Part shown: piece by piece, positions 39,811 through 48,345 of the stretch
Layout of the letters: each line of letters opens with the position of its first letter
Position numbering within the stretch: position 1 is the first letter of the stretch
NCBI GenBank assembly: GCA_964484135.1
Contig: CAZAEL010000013.1
Location: 1 to 55,942 of the forward strand
Length of the DNA stretch: 55,942 nt
Source of the DNA: CAZAEL01 sp964484135
GTDB taxonomy: Bacteria > Elusimicrobiota > Elusimicrobia > FEN-1173
Direction: 5' to 3'
The notes under the pieces: model-generated
The model's input: the letters and a program-made list of their open reading frames with translations, nothing else
Database searches by the model: none
What the model was told of the DNA's origin: nothing
Position numbers and translations under genes: made by a program

Positions 39811-40545
39811 TTATTCCTCGTCGTCCTCCCGGTACATGGATTTCGGGGTGTACCCCGGCGCCGGGGTGGCGGGCTTGAATTTTTCACGTTGTTCGTCCGC
39901 GGGGTCCGACGGCGTCCCGCTGAGACGGGTCTCCCAGGCCTTTTTTTCCTGGGGCGGCAGCTGTTCAACCAACAACCCCCGGTCGGTTTCGGACGTTTTT
40001 TCCCAACAAAGGTCCTTTTCCGGTTTTTCCAGAACGCCCCACAGCGTGGCGCGCTCGTGCACGTTCATGCGGTCCCAATAGCTCTGCCGTTCCTCCGGCC
40101 CCAGGTCCCGCCACAGCTCCACCTGTTTTTCCACCGGGAACTTCCGCCAGGACTGCCAGCGGCGGTCCGCCGGGGTTTTGCGCCACTGGTCCTTGTCCCA
40201 TTCCGGCGGCGGCCCGCCCTGGGCGGAAACCTCGGACGAAGCCCCTTCCTGCGTTTCGGCGGAGGTCTCCCCCGCCGCCGGCGCAGGGACGGAGGTGGAG
40301 CCCTTTTTCCGCCACTGATGGGCGGGCGATTTCTGGGGCGGCTCCTTGGACCGGAAAAACCGTTTGCCCTTGGGCGTGAAGGCGGTGGAGGGGGGCCGGT
40401 CCGTGGGATAGGGCATCTGGTCCGCGGCCGAGGGGACCGAGAGCAGGGCGGACAAGGCCGCCGCCCTCAGAAACAGGGGCAGGACCCGCTCCCGTCGCGC
40501 GGGAAGGCCCTTCCCAGCCGTCGGTTTGAGGACAAGTCTGTGCAT
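39811..40545 (-). CDS. Predicted exported Trp/Arg-rich protein of unknown function
   Basis: This 244-aa protein has a signal peptide (VLPLFLRAAALSALLSVPSAADQ), a Pro/Ser-rich linker, and a C-terminal block of short repeats built on W-R-x-x-P-x-E/D-R-x-x-W (WRKTPADRRWQSWRKFPVEK, LWRDLGPEERQSYWDRM, LWGVLEKPEKDLCWEK). It ends in an acidic tail. The repeats loosely resemble DUF3106-type proteins. No function can be assigned. Confidence 0.6.
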   Translation of the reverse strand: MHRLVLKPTAGKGLPARRERVLPLFLRAAALSALLSVPSAADQMPYPTDRPPSTAFTPKGKRFFRSKEPPQKSPAHQWRKKGSTSVPAPAAGETSAETQEGASSEVSAQGGPPPEWDKDQWRKTPADRRWQSWRKFPVEKQVELWRDLGPEERQSYWDRMNVHERATLWGVLEKPEKDLCWEKTSETDRGLLVEQLPPQEKKAWETRLSGTPSDPADEQREKFKPATPAPGYTPKSMYREDDEE

Positions 40546-40667
40546 AATCCGGACAATTCCTGGGGATAACGGTGGATAAGTCACCTCCCCTATTTTACCC
40601 AAAAACGCCCGGTCTTTGGGAGGGTTTTTCAAGGCCGGCCGGGCCCTGCGGGGTGTTTCAAAAAGAC

Positions 40668-40696
40668 TTGACAGAACGGGGTGTTTGTTATAGATT
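40668..40696 (+). promoter_or_regulatory. Promoter for the small membrane protein at 40791
   Basis: A perfect -35 TTGACA (40668-40673) and TAGATT (40691-40696) are spaced by 17 bp; TATAGA overlaps. A leader of about 88 nt follows with GGAGGAGG before the ATG. Confidence 0.6.
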
Positions 40697-40790
40697 TGAG
40701 ATAAGTTTCGAAGACGCGTTTCAGCCAGCGACGAAATGTCCTGACACGAGAACGGGCAACGTTCTCCAACACGGAGGAGGCACAACGAGC

Positions 40791-41033
40791 ATGAAAGACA
40801 AAAACTGGGTGTTGATGAAAATCAACATGGTTTTCAAAGCGTTTGCGTGGATCGCCGCGGCGCTGGGCGTGGTCTTTTTCTTCATCATCCTGATCGGCGG
40901 CGGCACGGCGGAGGCCCCGCGGGCCACCTCCATCCTGGCCATCGTCCTGGGGTTTTTCTATTTCGTTTTCTTCTACACCGTGGCGGAGGTGCTCCGGCTC
41001 CTGATGGACATCGAAGCCAACACCCGGCGGTAA
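40791..41033 (+). CDS. Small two-TM membrane protein
   Basis: This 80-aa protein has two TM segments (AFAWIAAALGVVFFFIILIGG and ILAIVLGFFYFVFFYTVAEVL). It ends in LLMDIEANTRR. Such small proteins occur across bacteria but no function is known. GGAGGAGG lies 10 nt before the ATG. Confidence 0.7.
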   Translation: MKDKNWVLMKINMVFKAFAWIAAALGVVFFFIILIGGGTAEAPRATSILAIVLGFFYFVFFYTVAEVLRLLMDIEANTRR

Positions 41034-41087
41034 TCGCCGCCGTTTCCCGCCGGCCCTGAGGGGCCGTCCGGGAAGGCGTCCAAAACC

Positions 41088-41465
41088 ATGCTTCAACGAC
41101 TCTCTCGCATCCTTCTTCCCGTTCTGGTGGTGGCGGGGACCGCGGCGGGCGCGTACGTGTACTTCGCGCGCCGGGCCGCGGAAAAGGGAAAGGTCTCCCT
41201 CGCTCCCCGCGTGTCCGGGGAGGAGGCGGCCGCCCGGCTTCCCGACCAACAGAAACGGGTGGAAAAGGCCTTGAAAGCCATGGATCGCGCCCGGCAGGCC
41301 CAGCAGGGCCAGATCGCGGCCCGGAAACCCGTGGTCCCTCCGAACGTCAACCCCACGGCGGACATTCAGAGGACCTTGAGGACCATTGAGGAGATCAACC
41401 GCATCAACCGGATGAACCGGGAGAACAAACAACCCCCCGCTCCGGCCCTGCCCCCGAAACAGTAA
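41088..41465 (+). CDS. Membrane-anchored coiled-coil protein of unknown function
   Basis: This 125-aa protein has one N-terminal TM anchor (ILLPVLVVAGTAAGAYVYFA), then a basic coiled coil and a Pro-rich tail (PPAPALPPKQ). No family was recognised. A terminator follows at 41494. Confidence 0.6.
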   Translation: MLQRLSRILLPVLVVAGTAAGAYVYFARRAAEKGKVSLAPRVSGEEAAARLPDQQKRVEKALKAMDRARQAQQGQIAARKPVVPPNVNPTADIQRTLRTIEEINRINRMNRENKQPPAPALPPKQ

Positions 41466-41493
41466 AAACCTTCCTTCTTCGGAAGCGCTTTTC

Positions 41494-41533
41494 TCAAAAA
41501 AACCCGCCGGGTTCCTCCCGCCGGGTTTTTTTA
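41494..41533. terminator. Bidirectional intrinsic terminator
   Basis: AACCCG-C-CGGG / CCCG-C-CGGGTT forms a 10-bp stem with one C/C mismatch and a TTCCT loop (41501-41527). It is flanked by an A-tract on one side and a T-tract on the other, so it can end transcription from both directions. It separates the gene ending at 41465 (+) from the RND operon ending at 41554 (-). Confidence 0.85.
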
Positions 41534-41553
41534 TTGATAAAGGAAAGCAGCGT

Positions 41554-44500
41554 CTAGAGAGGGTGGGAGGCCGGACTTGCGGTCCCCTCCGGAAGGGGCC
41601 GGGGCAAAAACCGCTTTTTATACAGGTCCCAGTCCCGGATCATGAGGTAACTTCCGGGGATCACGACCAGGGACAGGATGGTGGCGCCCGTGATCCCCCC
41701 CACCACGGCGATGGCCAGCGGCGCCCAGAGCCCGGCGGACTCGCTTTTGTCCCAGATCATGGGCAAGAGGTCCAGGATGGTGGTCAGCTGCACCAGGGTG
41801 ATGGCTTTCAAACGGTCCTTGCACACCAGGAGGACGCCCCGCAGCAGGTTCTCGCCCGGGCGGATGCCGTTGAGGCGGTCCACCAGGATGATGGCGTTGG
41901 TCACCACCAGGCCCCCCAGCATGATCAGGCCCAGGTACACCCCCATGGTGACGCTGGTGCGGGAAAAGTACAGCACCGGCACCACCGAGATGACGGCCAG
42001 CGGCACGGTGAGCATGATGAGGAAGGGCTGGGCGTAGGACTCGAACAAACAGGCCAGCACGATGTACACCAGCCCCACCATGATCAGGAACGCGAACTTG
42101 AACTCCTTTTCGTTCTTGATCATCTGCTGGTAATCGCCGCCGAACTGGTAGTAGTAAGTCTGCGGGACCTCCAGGTCCGCCAGCTGTTTCAGGCCGCGGT
42201 TCACCGCGGTGCTGAGGGCCAGTTTCTCCCGGTTGGCGCTCACCTGGATCATGCGCTGCTTGTCCTTGCGCCAGATCTCGCTGGGGGTGAGGGCGAACTC
42301 GAAGGAGGCCACCTGCTGGAGCGGCACGATGTTGCCGTCGGAGGCCACCAGGGTCAGGGAGTCCAGGTCCTCCAGGGTTTTGCGGTGCTTCTCCTGCAGC
42401 CGCGCCACGGTCTCGATCTGCTCGTTGGCGGTGTAAAAATAGGTGGCGCGGAGGCCCCGGATCTGGGCGTGCAGGGTTTCGGCCACGTCCTTGACCGTGA
42501 AGCCGAAGAGGGCCGCGCGCTCCTTGTCCACGTTGATCTTGACCTCGGGCCGGCCGGGCTTGTACCGGAGCTTCACGTCGGTCAGCCCCTGCATCTCCTG
42601 GAGGCGGTTGGAGATGGCCACGGCCAAGTCCCGCAGCACGTTGTAGTCGAACCCGAAGACGTCCACCAGGAGCTCCTTGGAGCTTTCCGGTTCCGAAAAA
42701 TAGATGAAGGTGTCGTACACCGCCCCGATCTCCGCCACGCGGGGCCGAAGGTCACTGATCACGTCCTGGACGGAGCGGGTCCGCTCCGCCCGGGGGACCA
42801 GGGTGACGTAGATCTTCGAGGACCACCCTTCCACACGGGCCGCCGCGGTCTTCACCACCTCCTTGGTCTCCGGCGTCTCGTTCAAAACCTTTTCCACCTC
42901 GGCCACCACCTGGTCGGAGATGTCCAGCTTGGCGCCCGCCGGCAGTTCCACGAAAATGACGAACTCGTTCTGTTCCGTGGACCCCATGAAGTCCTTCTCC
43001 AAGAACTTGACGTACACGACCCCGGCGGCGAAAAAGGCGATCCCCACCCAGAGGAGGACCTGATAGCGGTGCCTCACCGAGTAGGACATGACCTGGCGGT
43101 ACACCTTCATGGGACGCCGGAGCGCGGGGGACAGGGTCAGCTCCAGAGAAAGCCCGACGAAACCAACCAGCCGGTTTTTCCATTTCCGGAAAAACGGGAG
43201 CGGGGGCGGCGCCGGGGCTTCCGGGTCTTCTGAAGGGGGCAGGGGCGGATATTTCAAAAAATCCAAGCCGCGCTCGAAAAGGGCCTTGCCCTTGGCCATC
43301 CAGCGATCCAGACGCTCCGGGAAGGGGATGTCCGGCAGGACCTTGTCCCACAGGTCGTACACGGTGAACGGCTTGGCGTCGGGCGGGTCCCGCCGCATGG
43401 GGATGAGCGCGGACAGGAGCGGCACCACGGTCAGGGCCACGAAAAAGGAGCAGACCAGGGAGAAGGTGACGGTGAGGGCCAGGCCCGTGTACAGGATCTG
43501 GACCTGCTTGTTGATGAAGAGGATGGGGATGAACACGATCACCGTGCAGAGCGTGGAAGCGAGGATCGGGAGGAGCATCTCCCCGCTGGCCTCGATCACG
43601 AGATCGTCGGAAACCTCCTTCGCCACCTCCGTGACGTCGGGGTGTTCCTTGAAGTGGTGGTGTTTCTTGTCCACCACGCTCTCCAAAACCACAATGGAGT
43701 TGTCCACCAGCATCCCGATGCCCAGGGCGATGCCGGAAAGCGTCATGACGTTGACGCCCAGCCCGCACAGGAACATCATGCCGAAGGTCAAAAGCACGGA
43801 GAGCGGGATGGACACCAGGATGATGAGGGTATGTTTTATGTCCCGGATGAAGAGCCACAGGATGATGGCGCAGAGCACCGCCCCCTGCCAGATGGCCGTC
43901 ACCACGTTCGAAATGGCTTGGCGGATGAAGATGGCCTGGTTGGACACCACGGACATGTTGACGCCCGGCGGCAGCACCTCGTTCTGGAATTTGTCCACCG
44001 CGAGTTCGATCTTTTTGGCCGCGCGGATGGTGTTGGTCTGGGACTCCTTCTGCACGTACACGGAGACCGTGGGTTTTTGGTTGAGCCGGGCGTAGCTGTC
44101 CGGCTCCATATAGAAGTCCTTCACCTCGGCGATGTCCCCCAGCCGGACGCGGGAGCCCTCCTTGGTGACGGTGACCGTCATCTTCTTGATGTCCTCGATG
44201 GTCTGGAACTGCCCCATGGTGCGGACGTAGTAGGAGGACCGCTCGTCCCGGGTCTTGCCCGTGAGCAGGTTGAGGTTGTTCTCCCCCAGCTGCCCGATGA
44301 TCTGCCGGATGGGCAGCTGGTACGCCTCCAGCCGCTGTTGGTCGAACTCCACCAGGATCTTCCGTTCCCGTCCGCCGCCCACCTCGACGTTGGCCACGCC
44401 GTCGATCCGGTTGAGAACGGGTTTCAGGCTGTTGTCCACGATCTCCCTGAGCTGTTCCGGCGTGTATTTGTCGCTGGTCAGGGCCAGGATCATGATGGGG

Positions 44501-44910
44501 TAGTCGTTTTCCTCGTAGTGGGCCACGATGGGTTTTTCGATGTCTTTGGGCAGCTTGTTCCGGATCTTGGCCAGCCGTTCCTGCACCTCCAGGGCGGAAA
44601 AGGCCACGTCCGTCCCGGGCTCGAAGATGAGCGTCGTAACGGACCGGTCCTTGCGGGAGACGGACATCAGGCTCCGCAGTTTCGCGGTGGCGCTCACCGC
44701 CTCCTCCACCACCTTGGTGACGAGGGTTTCGATGTCCTCCGGCGGGAGCCCCCCGCGCACCCCGATGAAGACCGTGAGGGAGCCGGCGCCCGCGTTGGGC
44801 ATGAGGTCCACGGGCAGGTGGAAAAGCGAAAAGACCCCCAACAAAGTGAGGGCGATGTAGAACATCAGGGTGGCGATGGGGCGCTTGATGGCCAGTCCGG
44901 GCAGGGTCAT
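41554..44910 (-). CDS. AcrB/HAE-type RND efflux permease, second of a pair
   Basis: This 1118-aa pump has TM1 at the N-terminus (ATLMFYIALTLLGVFSLF), two periplasmic loops of about 300 residues, and twelve TM segments. TM4 reads LGIGMLVDNSIVVLESV, with one Asp where AcrB has an Asp pair. An unusual insertion (VVDKKHHHFKEHPDV) follows TM4, and a Pro-rich cytoplasmic linker of about 100 residues lies between TM6 and TM7. It lies 78 bp after the paralogous pump gene. No adaptor (MFP) gene is nearby. Substrate is unknown. Confidence 0.92.
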   Translation of the reverse strand: MTLPGLAIKRPIATLMFYIALTLLGVFSLFHLPVDLMPNAGAGSLTVFIGVRGGLPPEDIETLVTKVVEEAVSATAKLRSLMSVSRKDRSVTTLIFEPGTDVAFSALEVQERLAKIRNKLPKDIEKPIVAHYEENDYPIMILALTSDKYTPEQLREIVDNSLKPVLNRIDGVANVEVGGGRERKILVEFDQQRLEAYQLPIRQIIGQLGENNLNLLTGKTRDERSSYYVRTMGQFQTIEDIKKMTVTVTKEGSRVRLGDIAEVKDFYMEPDSYARLNQKPTVSVYVQKESQTNTIRAAKKIELAVDKFQNEVLPPGVNMSVVSNQAIFIRQAISNVVTAIWQGAVLCAIILWLFIRDIKHTLIILVSIPLSVLLTFGMMFLCGLGVNVMTLSGIALGIGMLVDNSIVVLESVVDKKHHHFKEHPDVTEVAKEVSDDLVIEASGEMLLPILASTLCTVIVFIPILFINKQVQILYTGLALTVTFSLVCSFFVALTVVPLLSALIPMRRDPPDAKPFTVYDLWDKVLPDIPFPERLDRWMAKGKALFERGLDFLKYPPLPPSEDPEAPAPPPLPFFRKWKNRLVGFVGLSLELTLSPALRRPMKVYRQVMSYSVRHRYQVLLWVGIAFFAAGVVYVKFLEKDFMGSTEQNEFVIFVELPAGAKLDISDQVVAEVEKVLNETPETKEVVKTAAARVEGWSSKIYVTLVPRAERTRSVQDVISDLRPRVAEIGAVYDTFIYFSEPESSKELLVDVFGFDYNVLRDLAVAISNRLQEMQGLTDVKLRYKPGRPEVKINVDKERAALFGFTVKDVAETLHAQIRGLRATYFYTANEQIETVARLQEKHRKTLEDLDSLTLVASDGNIVPLQQVASFEFALTPSEIWRKDKQRMIQVSANREKLALSTAVNRGLKQLADLEVPQTYYYQFGGDYQQMIKNEKEFKFAFLIMVGLVYIVLACLFESYAQPFLIMLTVPLAVISVVPVLYFSRTSVTMGVYLGLIMLGGLVVTNAIILVDRLNGIRPGENLLRGVLLVCKDRLKAITLVQLTTILDLLPMIWDKSESAGLWAPLAIAVVGGITGATILSLVVIPGSYLMIRDWDLYKKRFLPRPLPEGTASPASHPL

Positions 44911-44988
44911 GGCGGGGTCGGGGGACGGCGGCGGGGAGACGCGGGATGAAACCGGCGGGGGATCAAGGGGGTCTCCCTTTCGCGTGGC

Positions 44989-47900
44989 CTAAGTTCGTGT
45001 TTCCTCTTCCCCCCGGGAAAGGGAGGCACTCTCCTTGTCCTTCTCTTCGGCGGCGGGCGCCGGAGCGGGCCCCCCGGCCGGGACGGCCCGGCGGAGCTGC
45101 CAAGTCTCGAAGTTGTAGTACAGCCAGGGGATGACCAGGAGCGACAGGCAGGCCGAGACCAGGAGGCCGCCGAAGGTCACCGAGGCCATTGGGGAGGACA
45201 ACTCGGATCCCTCGGACAGCCCCAGCGCCATGGGAAGGACGCCCAGGATCGAAACCAACATGGTCATGAGGATGGGCCGCAGCCGGGTGGACCCGCCTTT
45301 CACCACCACCTCGCGCAGGTCCGTCATGCCTTGCTCCCGCATGTCGTTCATGAAGTCGATGAGGATGATGCCGTTGTTGACCACGAGGCCCCCCAGGATG
45401 ATGGTGCCCAGGATCACGGGCGCGCTCAGGGGGATGCGCGTCACGAAAAGGGTCAGGGCCACGCCCACCACGCAGAAGGGCACGGTGCTCATGATGATGA
45501 GGGGCTGGCCGAAGGATTCGAACTCCGCGGCCATGATCATGTAGATGAGCAGGACCGACATCACCATGGCGATGGAAAGACCGCCGAAAGACTCCTTCAT
45601 CTGGGCGCTCTCGCCCGTGAGCGTGATGTTGTAATCCGTCAGGGTCTGGTAGGAGTCCAGCTTCTCCTGGACGTCCGCGATGACGTCCGCCACGCTGCGT
45701 TTGAGCACGTTGGCCGTGAGCACGATGGCCCTTTGCTGGTCCAGGTGCTTGATCTCGCTGGGCCCACGGGCCGACTCGAGCCAGGCCACCTCGGCCAGGG
45801 GCACCATCACGTTGTTTTGGGCCTTGATGGTGAGGCGCCGGATGTCCTCGGTGGAGGCCCGGTCCTCGGGCCGGAGCTGGACGCGCACGTCCACCTCCTG
45901 CCCGGCCTCCTTGTAGGTGGTGGCGACGTACCCCTTGATGCCGATGAGGGCGGTGCGGGCGATCTCCGAGACGGACAGCTGGTATCCGGCGGACCGGTCC
46001 TTGTCGATGGAGATGCGCGTCTCCGTGGAGGGGAGGGCGAAGCTGCTCTTGATGCCGTAGAGGCCGGGGACTTTCTCGATCTCCGTCGTGATGTCCTCCG
46101 AAATTTTCTTCAAAGTCACCAGGTCGGGCCCCTTGATCTCGATCACGATGGGGGCGGAGGTCTCGAAGGCCGTGGACAGGACGCTGTCCTGGAGGATGTA
46201 CTGGATCTCGGCCCCCTCGAGGTTGGCATTTTCCAGGAGGCGCTTCAGGTCCGCGAGCACGTCGTCCGTGGACCGTATGTGCTCTTCGCGGTCCAGGTTC
46301 ACGATGCATTGGGCCTGGTGGGAGCCCAGCGCCTCGATGGACTCCGCCGTGCTGGACCCCACGTTGGCCGTGATGTCCCGGACACCGGGGATCCCCCGCA
46401 GGATCTCCTCGATGCGCTCCGTGACGCGGTTGGTGACGTCGAGGCGGGTCCCCACGGGCATGTCCACCCGGATCATGAACTGGCCCTGGTCGAAGCGGGG
46501 CATGAAGGCCTTTTCATGGAACGCCAGGATGAGCAGGCTTCCGACCAGGAGACCGAAAACGGTGAGGACCGTTTTCCTGGGGTGGTCCAGGATCCAGACC
46601 AGGATCTTTTGGTACTTCTGGATGATCCCCTCGAAGGCCTCCTCGGTCAGCCCCCTTTTGAAAAAGGCGAAGGCCCGGCCGAAGAACCCGGCGCCTGCCC
46701 CGGACGGTTCATTTGATCCCATGAGCGCGCCGTCGGGCGCGGCCGGAGCCTCCGCGTCCTCCCCGGGGGAAGGCGTGGAGCGGCGTCCGAACATTTGAAG
46801 AAGGAAGGACAGGTCGATGGGGCGGCCGGCCAGCCGCGGGATCAGGGTCAGGGACACGATCATGGACACGATGGAGGCGCCGACGGAGGCGAAGAACAGG
46901 TCCATGAAGAGCTGCTGGGCCACCCCCTTGGCGAAGAGCAGCGGCAGGATCACGGCCACGTTGGTCAGGGAGGAGGTGACCATGGAGTTGCCCACCTCCT
47001 CCGCCCCCTCGATGGCCCCCTTGACCGCGTCCCCCCCCTCGGCCCGCAGGCGGGCCGTGTTCTCCACCACCACGATGGAGTTGTCCACCAGGTTGCCGAT
47101 GGCCAGGCCCAGCCCGGCCAGGGACAGCATGTTGATGCTGATGCCCTTGAAGTACATGGCGATGAAGATGATCAGGGTCGAGATGGGGATGGCCACGCTC
47201 ACGATCATGGCGTCCCCGATGTTCTTCAGGAAGAAGTACAGCACCAGGAAGGCCAGGACCCCGCCCGTGACGCCGTCCTGGAACACCCCGTTGATGGCCG
47301 TGCGGATGAACACGGATTCGTCGTACACCAGCTCCACCTTCACGCCCTTGGGCAGGCTGCCGGAGAGCTCCACCATGGCCTCCCGGACCCGTTCGGCCGC
47401 GGTGATGGTGTTGGCTTCCGCCTGTTTCTGAACGGAAATGGAGACGTTTTCCTCGCCCTGGTACCGGGAGTAGCTGGTCTTCTCCTTAAAGGTGTCCTTG
47501 ATCTCCGCGATGACGCTCAGGTTCACCAGGCGCTGTTCCTTGGGTTTGTCGGTCACGGTGGGATCTCTGTCCTGGCGGAAGAGGGACTCGATGTCCGCAG
47601 GTTTTTCCACCTGGATCACGGTCTGGCCGATCTCGTTGATGTTCTTGAACTCGCCCATGGTGCGGACCAGATATTCGTAGAATTTTCCCTGGGTGGTGCC
47701 GGCCGGGTAGTTGAGGTTGGTGTTGCGCAGGGCGTCCACCACGGAGGAGATGGAGATCTTGGAGGCCTCCATGCGGCCCCGGTCCACCTCCACCAGGATC
47801 TCCCGCTCCTCGCCGCCGGAAATCACGGCCGAGGCCACGCCCGTGACCTTTTCCAGGCGTTGTTTGATGACCCGCTTGCTGATTTCCGTGAGCCCGGAGA

Positions 47901-48345
47901 GCGGCAAGCGGCCGCTGACGGAGTAGATCATGATGGGGTGGGCGAAGGGGTTGTGCCGCTGGATGATGGGCTCCTCCGCCTCGCTGGGCAGGCGGTCCTT
48001 GATCTGGTCCACCTTTTCCCGGGCCGAGAGGTGGGCGAAGCCCATGTCCGTGCCCCAGTCGAATTCGAGGGTCACCAGGGAGATGCCCTCCTTCGACAGG
48101 GACCTCACCCGCTTCAGGTTGGGGACGGTCCCCACCGACTCCTCGATGACCTTGGTGATGAGGTTTTCGATCTCTTCCGGGGCCGCGTTGCCGTACCGCG
48201 TCACCACCGTCAGCTGGGGGAAGGAGATGCTGGGGAAGAGCTCCCGCGGCATGAGCGCCCAGGAGATGGCGCCCAGGAGCACCACCCCCAGGTAGATCAT
48301 GGAGGTGGTGACCGGCCGGTTGACGCAGAAACTCGCGACGCTCAA
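44989..48345 (-). CDS. AcrB/HAE-type RND efflux permease, first of a pair
   Basis: Also 1118 aa, this pump has RELFPSISFPQLTVVTRY after TM1, a TM4 motif LAIGNLVDNSIVVVENTARL, and a Pro/Ala/Ser-rich linker (TPSPGEDAEAPAAPDG) between TM6 and TM7. Its TTG start overlaps the stop of the TolC fusion gene as TTGA. Side by side with a second pump of equal length, it may form a hetero-oligomer as MdtB-MdtC does. No adaptor gene is present. Confidence 0.92.
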   Translation of the reverse strand: MSVASFCVNRPVTTSMIYLGVVLLGAISWALMPRELFPSISFPQLTVVTRYGNAAPEEIENLITKVIEESVGTVPNLKRVRSLSKEGISLVTLEFDWGTDMGFAHLSAREKVDQIKDRLPSEAEEPIIQRHNPFAHPIMIYSVSGRLPLSGLTEISKRVIKQRLEKVTGVASAVISGGEEREILVEVDRGRMEASKISISSVVDALRNTNLNYPAGTTQGKFYEYLVRTMGEFKNINEIGQTVIQVEKPADIESLFRQDRDPTVTDKPKEQRLVNLSVIAEIKDTFKEKTSYSRYQGEENVSISVQKQAEANTITAAERVREAMVELSGSLPKGVKVELVYDESVFIRTAINGVFQDGVTGGVLAFLVLYFFLKNIGDAMIVSVAIPISTLIIFIAMYFKGISINMLSLAGLGLAIGNLVDNSIVVVENTARLRAEGGDAVKGAIEGAEEVGNSMVTSSLTNVAVILPLLFAKGVAQQLFMDLFFASVGASIVSMIVSLTLIPRLAGRPIDLSFLLQMFGRRSTPSPGEDAEAPAAPDGALMGSNEPSGAGAGFFGRAFAFFKRGLTEEAFEGIIQKYQKILVWILDHPRKTVLTVFGLLVGSLLILAFHEKAFMPRFDQGQFMIRVDMPVGTRLDVTNRVTERIEEILRGIPGVRDITANVGSSTAESIEALGSHQAQCIVNLDREEHIRSTDDVLADLKRLLENANLEGAEIQYILQDSVLSTAFETSAPIVIEIKGPDLVTLKKISEDITTEIEKVPGLYGIKSSFALPSTETRISIDKDRSAGYQLSVSEIARTALIGIKGYVATTYKEAGQEVDVRVQLRPEDRASTEDIRRLTIKAQNNVMVPLAEVAWLESARGPSEIKHLDQQRAIVLTANVLKRSVADVIADVQEKLDSYQTLTDYNITLTGESAQMKESFGGLSIAMVMSVLLIYMIMAAEFESFGQPLIIMSTVPFCVVGVALTLFVTRIPLSAPVILGTIILGGLVVNNGIILIDFMNDMREQGMTDLREVVVKGGSTRLRPILMTMLVSILGVLPMALGLSEGSELSSPMASVTFGGLLVSACLSLLVIPWLYYNFETWQLRRAVPAGGPAPAPAAEEKDKESASLSRGEEETRT